A program made the translations under genes and the position numbers. Shown here one piece after another: positions 52,048 through 59,413 of a stretch of 64,000 nucleotides of DNA. Within the stretch, counting starts at the first letter, position 1. Each line of letters opens with the position of its first letter. The notes under the pieces were generated by a model that was not told where the DNA came from, did no database searches, and saw only the letters and a list, made by a program, of their open reading frames with translations. Origin of the DNA: Methanolapillus africanus (GTDB lineage: Archaea; Halobacteriota; Methanosarcinia; Methanosarcinales; Methanosarcinaceae); NCBI RefSeq assembly GCF_032714475.1, contig NZ_JAWDKD010000019.1, positions 1 to 64,000 of the forward strand, given 5' to 3'.

Positions 52048-52560
52048 ATGAAAATGAAATTCAAAATAATTTTCATTTCCCTTGCTATTCTTTTGATAAC
52101 AAATGTAGCATCTGCATGCAGTTATCATATGCCACTGGGAGATGATGCCGTTGACTGGGGAAGAGGAATTCAGTGGGGTGGAAATACAACTTATATTAGC
52201 CAGTGGAATTCCTCCGTTTCAACATGGAATGCAATGGGTAAAGTTGCAATCTCCAAAGATACTTGGAGTACGATTGAAGATCTTTACCTGGTTGATGTTA
52301 ATTCTCCGGGCGTTAATATTCCGTCTGGTTACGCTAACAGCACACGCAGCGCAAACGGTACACCCTACATTCAGTTGAATACAGCATTGATGGGAACTTA
52401 TACATCTGCTGAGAAACAAAAATGTTTAACACACGAGTTAGGACACGCTTTGGGAATCAATGAAATTAATATTAATGGAAATATCATGTGTCAGGGAAGA
52501 TCGAGTCAAACATCATTGGGAATAAAAGACAAAGACGTTTACAGATGCATATGGGGGTGA
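52048..52560 (+). CDS. Small secreted metzincin-like metalloprotease with an atypical third ligand
   Basis: A 170-residue protein with a signal peptide (KMKFKIIFISLAILLITNVASA). The zinc motif is THELGHALGINE: His-Glu-x2-His-x2-Gly-x2 with Glu at the place of the third ligand, where matrixins have His and snapalysins Asp. A Met follows in GNIMCQG, suiting a Met-turn. It is small enough to be a bare catalytic domain. Leader L5 precedes it. The next gene starts four bases after its stop, so the two are co-expressed. Confidence 0.72.
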   Translation: MKMKFKIIFISLAILLITNVASACSYHMPLGDDAVDWGRGIQWGGNTTYISQWNSSVSTWNAMGKVAISKDTWSTIEDLYLVDVNSPGVNIPSGYANSTRSANGTPYIQLNTALMGTYTSAEKQKCLTHELGHALGINEININGNIMCQGRSSQTSLGIKDKDVYRCIWG

Positions 52561-52564
52561 AGTC

Positions 52565-53362
52565 ATGAACTCAAAAAATAAAAGACAAATATTTATTCTT
52601 TCGATTTCAGTCGTCGTTCTTTTTGCCTTGACGTTGGTTGCAGTTGGTTATTTGCAATCCACGGAAGATTATGAAAACATGTCGCCGGCTGAACAGGAAG
52701 AATACGATTTCCAAACGTTTAAAAAATCAATGTCCGAAATCTATCATCAAGACGTCGACAAAAGCGATTATGAACGCATCAGAGCCGGAACGGCTGAAAT
52801 GGAATTGGCTTATCAGTCCGACATGGAAAAATACGGGAAAATATCTGATGAAACTATGGTTGCTTATTGCGATCATATTTTTGTCGGCCGCGTCGTTGCT
52901 CACAAAGGCAATTATCAAGCGCAGAAGAACGAAGTTCAAAATCCGTACAACCTCTTTGATGTTGAAATCATCGAATTGATCAAAGGTCCGGCTCTTGAAA
53001 ATAAAATTGAACTCAAGCAGATTGGCGGTTACTATACGGAAGAATATTTGGTTCGTGAAATTTTCCGTGAAAGAGAGGTCAAACTCGATTCTTTTGAAAA
53101 GTATGACGACGGATATTACGGGTTCATGGAACCGAATGATGAATTGATTGAAGTCGGTGAAGTCTATCTTTTCGTAACCGTATCCCAACTCGACGGTCGG
53201 TGTACAATCGGTGTTCCGGACAACCGGGTTCATTTGGAAAACTACGATGACAAGGGTTCGGACGCATTTGACGAAGTTATTTTGTACAAAAAAGTTGTCG
53301 CATCGGGCGTCAAGGACTTTGACAGAATCAGATTATCGGCAAATGAAGAAATCAAAAAATAA
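52565..53362 (+). CDS. Membrane-anchored VxKG-domain protein
   Basis: A 265-residue protein with an N-terminal anchor (RQIFILSISVVVLFALTLVAVGYL), an acidic helical spacer, and a domain with CDHIFVGRVVAHKGNYQ, FDVEIIELIKGPALENKIELKQIGG and VGEVYLFVTVSQLDGR. This matches the core of the VxKG domain of 46261-47388 and the 31.5-34.3 kb proteins. It is co-transcribed with the small metalloprotease, just as the domain is fused to a metalloprotease in 46261, which argues that the two act together. Confidence 0.65.
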   Translation: MNSKNKRQIFILSISVVVLFALTLVAVGYLQSTEDYENMSPAEQEEYDFQTFKKSMSEIYHQDVDKSDYERIRAGTAEMELAYQSDMEKYGKISDETMVAYCDHIFVGRVVAHKGNYQAQKNEVQNPYNLFDVEIIELIKGPALENKIELKQIGGYYTEEYLVREIFREREVKLDSFEKYDDGYYGFMEPNDELIEVGEVYLFVTVSQLDGRCTIGVPDNRVHLENYDDKGSDAFDEVILYKKVVASGVKDFDRIRLSANEEIKK

Positions 53363-53365
53363 GTT

Positions 53366-53410
53366 AAAATGGCTGCTGATTTTGGCAGCCATTATTTTTA
53401 TTTTTTAAAA
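53366..53410 (+). terminator. Hairpin after the VxKG-domain gene
   Basis: ATGGCTGC-TGATTTTG-GCAGCCAT is an 8-bp GC-rich stem followed by TATTTTTATTTTTT, 12 bp after the stop. Confidence 0.75.
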
Positions 53411-53426
53411 ATAAATTGGTGATTTT

Positions 53427-54059
53427 ATGAATCAAAAATTGAACACATTACTCTCGACATTAATTCTCTTCCTTCTCTTTTTGAGCTTAATCAGCCCAAT
53501 TTCGGGAGAAGAGGCATTCCGAAATGTGGAAGACATCAGAATTTCAACGGAAATGCCCCTGAATGAAAGTGAAATTCAATCCTATGTGGACAACACGCAT
53601 CCAACAGACCCTGGATATTTTAAAAAATGTTGTGAATCTGAAAAAGCGATGGCTTCCTACGGTTCCGTTCCGTTGAAAACCGGTGACGATGCTTATGATT
53701 GGCAGCTTTCGTTGCAAAGAGTCACAGCTTCTGTTCATGAAGATGAAGCGTTTGGAAAATATTTGGCCATTAACGGCGGACCAATTGGCGGCTACAGCAG
53801 CAACATTTTCGGTTTTGTGTCCGTTTATTTGAATCCGGAAAGTGATCAAATAACGCCGCAAGACATTGAAAATATGAAAGCAATTCTTGACGAATATGCT
53901 CAGGAAGAAGGAATTGAAGATCTTCCGGTTGTATTTTTCGGTGGTTGGTTGAATATTATTCAGGATCCAAACAATGATAAATATTCTTTAGATGACGCTC
54001 CCATAAGTGTCCGCTTATCAATTTTATTCACACATCTTAAAATCTACCTCTTTTCATAA
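53427..54059 (+). CDS. Secreted single-copy protease-propeptide-like domain protein
   Basis: A 210-residue protein with a signal peptide (LNTLLSTLILFLLFLSLISPISG), then one copy of the domain at 49572 and 50827: MASYGSVPLKTGDDAYDWQL, LAINGGPIGGYSSNIFGFVS and EEGIEDLPVVFFGGW. The same lead-in (SYVDNTHPTDPGYFKK, against ISKTQPTKPELFDE in the protease) precedes it, so homology covers about 150 residues. The C-terminal 30 residues (VRLSILFTHLKIYLFS) look unrelated and hydrophobic, perhaps a drifted end. Function unknown; an inhibitor-like role is possible. Confidence 0.65.
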   Translation: MNQKLNTLLSTLILFLLFLSLISPISGEEAFRNVEDIRISTEMPLNESEIQSYVDNTHPTDPGYFKKCCESEKAMASYGSVPLKTGDDAYDWQLSLQRVTASVHEDEAFGKYLAINGGPIGGYSSNIFGFVSVYLNPESDQITPQDIENMKAILDEYAQEEGIEDLPVVFFGGWLNIIQDPNNDKYSLDDAPISVRLSILFTHLKIYLFS

Positions 54060-54085
54060 TTTTTATTTTTTCGGGGATGATTGAA

Positions 54086-54532
54086 ATGAACTTTCCACCT
54101 AAATCCGATGAAAAAACAAACAACATGCTGTTTGCCGGATTTTATGTTGTTGAACTTTTATTGTTCGTGTGTCTGGCCTATTTTGAATCCGTTCTTTTCG
54201 GGCTCGCTATATATTTGTTTATGTTTCTCAGCCCCATCGCATACGGCTTAATTTCTAAAAATCCAACAAAGTCGTTTCTTCTCGGGTTTTTCTTGCTCCC
54301 CTTCTTAAATCTCTTAGATTTCATTTATGAGATTCTGCAGGCTCATCCGGATTTTCCGCAAATAAATATTCAGTCTTGGGCACTCATATTTGTTTTTTCA
54401 ATCATTCTGGGCGCCCTCGGATATTTCGTCGCCAAAGGGCATGGAAAAAAATTGATGGTTGTTGCTTATGTTTTGATCGCTCTCATCATTCTATTGATTC
54501 TATATCGTATTTTTCTCGTCCGCTTATGGTAA
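54086..54532 (+). CDS. Multi-pass membrane protein, 'YGxxS' family member 4
   Basis: A 148-residue protein with four to five hydrophobic segments. The family segment is SPIAYGLISKNPTKSFLLGFFLLPFL and the Gly-rich segment is SIILGALGYFVAKG before a charged loop. ATG 54086 is preceded by GGGGATGATTGAA; an in-frame ATG at 54077 is an alternative. It follows the secreted domain protein by 26 bp, the same pairing seen at 46.3/47.5 kb. Confidence 0.6.
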   Translation: MNFPPKSDEKTNNMLFAGFYVVELLLFVCLAYFESVLFGLAIYLFMFLSPIAYGLISKNPTKSFLLGFFLLPFLNLLDFIYEILQAHPDFPQINIQSWALIFVFSIILGALGYFVAKGHGKKLMVVAYVLIALIILLILYRIFLVRLW

Positions 54533-54630
54533 GTTGAAAGGTTTATCATCATTGAACCACATGATACGGGTGTTTCCAAAACGAAATTTTTTTCAAAATA
54601 AAACCCCGTTCAAATATTCAATGTGATTTT

Positions 54631-55041
54631 ATGAAAACAAATTACAAAAGCACTTTTTCCATCATCGGTTTCATCGTCCTCTTGGCGGCGATCGTCATTG
54701 ACGCAATTTATGTTTACAACGTTCCGGCGTTTCTTTTGACCGGATTCAATATGGCGGTCATCGCCGGATTCTTTGCCCCGTTCTTTTTGTTTTTGAGTGA
54801 TAAACCAAAACGGCAAAAAAATATCGTGCTGCAAATGCTGTTTAACGTCGTCATCGCCGGCATTTACATTGTTTCAATCGCATGGTTTTTGCACGCGAAT
54901 CCGTTAACGGAAATCATGGATCCGTTAAAGTGCACGTTCATTGTCATCGGTGCCGGTTGTTTTGCCTTTTTGATGAGTTTCCTCATCTTTGTCGCGTCTT
55001 TTTATACGGATGCGGTTGTTGAAAAAGTAAAAGGAAAATGA
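54631..55041 (+). CDS. Four-helix membrane protein (family 1, second member)
   Basis: A 136-residue protein with four hydrophobic segments, ending FVASFYTDAVVEKVKGK, which matches the end of 44246-44647. A charged loop SDKPKRQKN takes the place of KEKPKNWKP in the other member, between helices two and three. Function unknown. A hairpin follows (AAATGAGCC-GGTC-GGCTCATTT, then TATTTTTTT), probably its terminator. Confidence 0.6.
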   Translation: MKTNYKSTFSIIGFIVLLAAIVIDAIYVYNVPAFLLTGFNMAVIAGFFAPFFLFLSDKPKRQKNIVLQMLFNVVIAGIYIVSIAWFLHANPLTEIMDPLKCTFIVIGAGCFAFLMSFLIFVASFYTDAVVEKVKGK

Positions 55042-55149
55042 GCCGGTCGGCTCATTTTATTTTTTTAATTTTCATCTCATGACAAACGGATTGTTTTTTA
55101 TATCATTAAATCCAAACTCATTTAACAACTTTAAAATGAGGTTTTTAAG

Positions 55150-55524
55150 ATGAGTTTTCTTTCCGCATATTCTTTTTATGAACTTATTTTCTATGGACTC
55201 CTTTTAATTTTGGGCTTCGCTATTATTATCCTTCCGTTGGCGTTTTACATGCATTTGATAGATTCAACGATCCGGCAAGCTTCCAAAGAGGCCCGGAAAA
55301 ATCCCGCTCAAAAAATAAAACCGATCCGGTTTTTGGTTTTATGCGCTCTTTTTATTCTGACAATCAGTATCATCATCTACAGCAAAATGACTGATTCGTT
55401 GGGAGGCGTCGGTTTGATTCTGTATCTCATCTCCGCTCTTCTGGCAATTGCTTTCTTTTTTGCCCTTTTGTCTCTGATTGTCAAAATAGTTGTTCGCCAT
55501 GTGGTAAGCCGCAATAACTCTTAA
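55150..55524 (+). CDS. Small membrane protein of unknown function
   Basis: A 124-residue protein with three hydrophobic segments. A basic loop (STIRQASKEARKNPAQKIKPIR) follows the first. It ends IVVRHVVSRNNS. The motif 'IRQASKEARKN' is reminiscent of the 'KKAVxxG' tails of the small peptides in this region, but the match is weak. GAGG precedes the ATG. Confidence 0.5.
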   Translation: MSFLSAYSFYELIFYGLLLILGFAIIILPLAFYMHLIDSTIRQASKEARKNPAQKIKPIRFLVLCALFILTISIIIYSKMTDSLGGVGLILYLISALLAIAFFFALLSLIVKIVVRHVVSRNNS

Positions 55525-55692
55525 AAAATAAATGCAATTTGGCGGGTTCAAAAGAGCCGGTTTTTCTCTTTTTTCTGTCTTTAATTTTGATGAATCTTTT
55601 CTTCCGCCATTTGTTTTCGACATCGGTTAACTTCAATTTCATTTGAATATTAACTAAATTATATATATGATACAAACCCTTTTTTGTTTATT

Positions 55693-56484
55693 ATGAAGCA
55701 AAAAACAGCACTTCTGGTTTTGCTTTGCGTCCTTTTGGCCGCATGCGCATTTTCGGGTTGTATCGGTGATTCCGGCAACAACTCGACGAACAGCTCGAAC
55801 AGCACAAATGATACGGGAAACGTATCTTTCAACAACACAACCAACAACAGCACCTACAATCCGGCGACCACCATCACCGTGACAAAAGACGGCGTTGACA
55901 TCGCCGCCAACGAAAAAGTTCAAATCTCTTTCCCGACCGCATCCCGGATGGGCAACAAATGGGAGGCTGTTCCGACGGACGGTTTGAACATTCAAAGCGA
56001 CTTCATTGTGAATGAAGACGTCACGGGCGGCACAACTGTCTTTACAATCACCGCCAAACAAGCCGGTTCGTACAATTTCACCGCCGTCTACAAAAACGCA
56101 CAAGGCGGCACCATCAGCACCGTCGTTCAGAAGTTGGATTTCATCGCGCCGGCAACAACGCCTGCTGCCGATCCGAAACTCATCATCGCCTATGACGGCG
56201 CTCCGACCCCGAATGTGACGGAAGTCATCAAAATCCAAACCAAAGGAAACCCGACCACCGGTTACGAATGGACCGCTCTGATGTCTGAAAACGGCATGCT
56301 CAAATTGCTGGATTCCGTTTACGTTCAAGACCCGTCCGAACCCGGAATGGCTGGCGTCGGCGGAATTTACGAATGGTATGTGACGTCCGACATTGCCGGA
56401 ACCTACACGTTTGACGCCCAATACGCCCGTTCCTGGGAAGACCAGCCGATTGACAAATTTTACATTTATGTGACGTTTGTCTAA
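55693..56484 (+). CDS. Chagasin-family cysteine-protease inhibitor lipoprotein, copy 1
   Basis: A 263-residue lipoprotein with signal KQKTALLVLLCVLLAACAFSGC and Cys as the lipidation site, then an Asn/Ser/Thr linker. The C-terminal domain has the chagasin (MEROPS I42) inhibitory loops: NPTTGYEWTAL (loop with the NPTTGY motif), GMAGVGGIYEW (Gly-rich loop) and a third loop at YARSWEDQPID, where chagasins usually have RPW. The preceding domain (VAANEKVQISFP... AGSYNFTAVYKN) looks like a diverged second copy of the fold. It would inhibit papain-like proteases at the cell surface. TTG upstream is in frame, but ATG 55693 gives a clean signal. Confidence 0.85.
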   Translation: MKQKTALLVLLCVLLAACAFSGCIGDSGNNSTNSSNSTNDTGNVSFNNTTNNSTYNPATTITVTKDGVDIAANEKVQISFPTASRMGNKWEAVPTDGLNIQSDFIVNEDVTGGTTVFTITAKQAGSYNFTAVYKNAQGGTISTVVQKLDFIAPATTPAADPKLIIAYDGAPTPNVTEVIKIQTKGNPTTGYEWTALMSENGMLKLLDSVYVQDPSEPGMAGVGGIYEWYVTSDIAGTYTFDAQYARSWEDQPIDKFYIYVTFV

Positions 56485-56489
56485 AAGAA

Positions 56490-57280
56490 AATTCCGTCGC
56501 TTCGCTAGGAATTTTCCAGGGGCGGTGGGAGATTGTTTCCGTAAGTTCGCTTCGCGAACGGCTCCCTTCGGTCGCTTAAAATTTGGGTTTGCTTGTTCCA
56601 ATTTAACAAGCAAACCATCCCGCAAAATCAGACGCTTTGCGTCTGTATTTTGCGGAATACTTTTGTAAGATACATCCTATTTGAAGTATTGATTTGCTCC
56701 TTCTGTCTCCAACAATACAGTCTTTTCTTGTTACCGTTTTGTATCTTACTAGTTTCTGACAATACAGTTGTTTCTTGTTACCGTTTTGCATCTTCCAGTT
56801 TCTGACAATACAGTTGTTTCTTGTTACCGTTTTGCACCTTACTGTTTCTGACAATACAGTTGTTTCTTGTTCCGGTTTTGCATCTTCTGTTTCTGACAAT
56901 ACAGTTGTTTCTTGTTACCGTTTTGCACCTTACTGTTTCTGACAATACAGTTTTTTCTTGTTACCGTTTTGCATCTTCTGTTTCTGGCAATACAGTCTTT
57001 TTTGTTACCGTTTTGCACCTTCTGTTTCCAACAATACAGTTGCTCACCTGATCTGGTTTGAATCAACCGTCTAACAATACAGTCTTTTTCTGATCCAATT
57101 TGAAGTTGTCAACTGATTCTCATCCAAGCCAAACGTCCGAGACAATTCGAACGCGAAGCATTCGAATTCTCCGGACGAACGGGCTGTCCTTTAAAAAGAA
57201 AACAGCTATCGTTTTTTTAAAATCCAAAAGAAAAACCATCGCCATAACGCGCGCGCCGCCGCTCGCTCAAATTCCAAAAC
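56490..57280. repeat. Composite intergenic repeat, copy F (longest)
   Basis: Order is inverted repeat 1 (56621-56656, CCGCAAAATCAGACGC against GCGTCTGTATTTTGCGG), about eight tandem units of about 44 bp in reverse orientation (about 56700-57090; typical unit CTGTTTCTGACAATACAGTT then GTTTCTTGTTACCGTTTTGC), inverted repeat 2 (57134-57177), about 65 bp, and a GC box (TAACGCGCGCG near 57245). Just before it, 56490-56580 holds short palindromes such as TTCGCTTCGCGAA. No gene is supported here, although the array is open in several frames. Confidence 0.8.
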
Positions 57281-57458
57281 CGAAAATTCGATGGGCGTCG
57301 AATGAAAATGTGCGTTTTATCTTCTCAATTTTGTTCTTTTCCGGCTCTATTTTTTATTAACCGAATCTTCTGTTATTCTTTTTCGCTATCAGTTAACTTC
57401 AATCTCATTCGAATATAAAATAAATTATATATATCATTCCGACCCATTTTCATTTACT

Positions 57459-58229
57459 ATGAAGCAAATGAAAACGCTCCTGGTTCTGCTCTGCGTCCTT
57501 TTGGCCGCATGCGCACTTTCGGGTTGCATCGGCGGGTCCGATGACAATTCGACGAACAGCACGAATAACACAACAAACAATACCACAAACAATACGACAA
57601 ACACCACCTACAATCCCGTGACAACCATCACCTTTGAGATAAACAATGCCACCGTTGCTGCCAATGAAATCATCCAAATCAATTTGCCCGGCAACCTTGG
57701 ATCCAACGGTTCCTGGACGTACACACCGGTGGACGGCTTAAATGTCGTGACCGCTGAAGACGCCATCAGCAAAAACATATCCTACATGATTTCCGCCAAG
57801 CAGGCCGGTACCTACAACTTTACCGCTGTTTACAAGAACGACAAAAACGAAACTGTCTACAGTGTGACGCAAAAGCTGGTCTATGATGAGGCTCCGGCTA
57901 CAACGCCATCGGGCGGCCCGGTCATCGTCATCACCTATGACGGCGTTCCGACACCGAAAACAACCGAAGTCATCCAAATCCAAACCCGCGGAAACCCGAC
58001 AACCGGTTACCAATGGACAGCTCTGATGTCTGAAAACGGTATGCTCAGATTACTGGACTCCGAATACATCCAAGATCCGGCTGAAGAAGGAATGGTCGGC
58101 GTCGGCGGAACTTACGTCTGGTATGTGACGTCCAACATCGCCGGAACATACATGTTCGACGCTCAAGAAACCCATGCCGGGGACGACGAGCCGGTCGCCG
58201 TATTCTTCATGGACGTGACGTTTGTCTGA
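57459..58229 (+). CDS. Chagasin-family cysteine-protease inhibitor lipoprotein, copy 2
   Basis: A 256-residue lipoprotein, clearly a duplicate of 55693-56484: signal KTLLVLLCVLLAACALSGC, an NST-repeat linker (NNTTNNTTNNTTNTT), and a C-terminal domain with NPTTGYQWTALMSENGMLRL and GMVGVGGTYVWYVTS. The third loop is ETHAGDDEPVA. The upstream sequences of the two genes are also alike (GAATATAAAATAAATTATAT before both), so promoter and gene were duplicated together; the composite repeat copy F now separates them. Start at the first ATG; the one four codons on is also plausible. Confidence 0.85.
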   Translation: MKQMKTLLVLLCVLLAACALSGCIGGSDDNSTNSTNNTTNNTTNNTTNTTYNPVTTITFEINNATVAANEIIQINLPGNLGSNGSWTYTPVDGLNVVTAEDAISKNISYMISAKQAGTYNFTAVYKNDKNETVYSVTQKLVYDEAPATTPSGGPVIVITYDGVPTPKTTEVIQIQTRGNPTTGYQWTALMSENGMLRLLDSEYIQDPAEEGMVGVGGTYVWYVTSNIAGTYMFDAQETHAGDDEPVAVFFMDVTFV

Positions 58230-58254
58230 TCCATCGAAAACGAAACCATTTGAC

Positions 58255-58345
58255 CCTTGACCGCCTTTGGGCGGTCTTTTCTTTTTTACTTTCTTTCTTG
58301 TCTTTCGGCGCGGTCTGCGCGCGCGTTACGGCGTTGTCTTTTCAG
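58255..58345. repeat. Terminator followed by an isolated GC box
   Basis: GACCGCC-TTTG-GGCGGTC (58257-58276) is a strong stem with TTTTCTTTTTT after it and ends the inhibitor gene. About 40 bp later CGGCGCGGTCTGCGCGCGCG and TTACGGCG match the GC box of the composite repeats in inverted orientation, without the other parts. Confidence 0.65.
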
Positions 58346-58502
58346 AATTCAGTAAAAACAAGCCTTCTTTTATTGATTTTATACTTTCCCATTTGACGGG
58401 ATACATTTTAAATATAAGGAAAACATCTACTTTTTTAAATATTTAATAGTCAAAAATTATATTTCGGTCTGCAAATAAATTTATCAAAGATCGGTGTGAA
58501 AT

Positions 58503-58706
58503 ATGAATACCAATCAACAAAAAAGTCTTATTGCCGCATTTTTGGTTTTGGCAACTGTTATTTTTCTATTATATGCAGCGTTCAGCAGTCAGCTTCTCCT
58601 CGGCATATACTTTTTAATTTACCCGCTGATGTTTATCATTTTCTTTGTCGTCCTTTATTACGTTGTCAAAAAAGCGGTTAAAGATGGTATGGCTGAATCA
58701 AAATAA
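58503..58706 (+). CDS. 67-residue membrane peptide
   Basis: It has two hydrophobic helices (LIAAFLVLATVIFLLYAAF and GIYFLIYPLMFIIFFVVLYYVV) followed by KKAVKDGMAESK. The tail matches those of 59134-59268 (KLAVRNGVREAKK) and 44705-44827 (KKAVAAGNN). GGTG precedes the ATG. It forms a run with the next two genes. Confidence 0.6.
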   Translation: MNTNQQKSLIAAFLVLATVIFLLYAAFSSQLLLGIYFLIYPLMFIIFFVVLYYVVKKAVKDGMAESK

Positions 58707-58724
58707 ATCCAAAAAGGTGAAATC

Positions 58725-59075
58725 ATGGACCTAACAACTGAAAGTGTTTTTGCTCTCTCGGGAACGTTTTCGTCGATTATCCGCTTTGTCATCATTTTGG
58801 TGCTTCTTTATTTCACTTTTCAAAAAGCATTCAAAGACGGCATTCTGGAAGCAACAACCTCTGAAAGAGTCGTGTTTTTGAGTCCGAAACAACAGCGTTC
58901 AATACTCATAATCGCGATTTTAATTTTGATTTTGCTGGCGGTAAGTTCTTTCGTCTTTGATTTTTTTGCAGCTTTGACATTGGTATTTTACCTGTTGCTG
59001 TATAGTGTTTTTTTCATAATATTATATTTTGGAATTCGCAAAACAGTCAAAGAAGAATGGGTTAAAACAAATTAA
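58725..59075 (+). CDS. 116-residue membrane protein with 'KxAxxDG' tails
   Basis: A 116-residue protein that looks like two of the small peptides joined. The first helix pair ends FQKAFKDGILEATTSER and the second ends YFGIRKTVKEEWVKTN. It starts MDLTTESVFALSG, curiously close to the start of ahaK (MELTTESVQALAQ), which may be chance. The ribosome binding site is AAGGTGA. No known family. Confidence 0.55.
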   Translation: MDLTTESVFALSGTFSSIIRFVIILVLLYFTFQKAFKDGILEATTSERVVFLSPKQQRSILIIAILILILLAVSSFVFDFFAALTLVFYLLLYSVFFIILYFGIRKTVKEEWVKTN

Positions 59076-59133
59076 AACAAAATAAGATTAAATCTAAATA
59101 AAATATTAAAATAAAAAATAAAAGGTGATCAAT

Positions 59134-59268
59134 ATGATTGGTGGTATCGGTACAACGGAAATTATCCTCATATTTATGGTTTTATTTTTGACGGTTATTC
59201 CGCTTGTTGTTCTTTATTATATTATTAAATTAGCTGTTCGAAACGGCGTTCGGGAAGCAAAGAAGTAA
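59134..59268 (+). CDS. 44-residue membrane peptide
   Basis: It has one helix (IILIFMVLFLTVIPLVVLYYII) and the tail KLAVRNGVREAKK. AAAGGTGATC precedes the ATG by a good distance. It is the third member of this small run. Confidence 0.55.
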   Translation: MIGGIGTTEIILIFMVLFLTVIPLVVLYYIIKLAVRNGVREAKK

Positions 59269-59413
59269 TCGTTATTTCTCTGCTTTTTCTTTTTTTTACA
59301 TTTTCTTTTCAATTTCTCTTTTCCAATTCTTTTTACACAAACTTTTTAAATACTATCATTCATTAAATGACATTTTCATTTAATTCAATCATCCATCGTA
59401 ATTGGTGATTTCG

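Noticed and set aside
10590..58345. Possible conserved short peptide '(V/I)TRAxxxAxK' encoded by the GC boxes
   Set aside because: The frame reads alike in several boxes, but conservation includes third codon positions and fits DNA-level similarity; most copies have no start codon or ribosome binding site.
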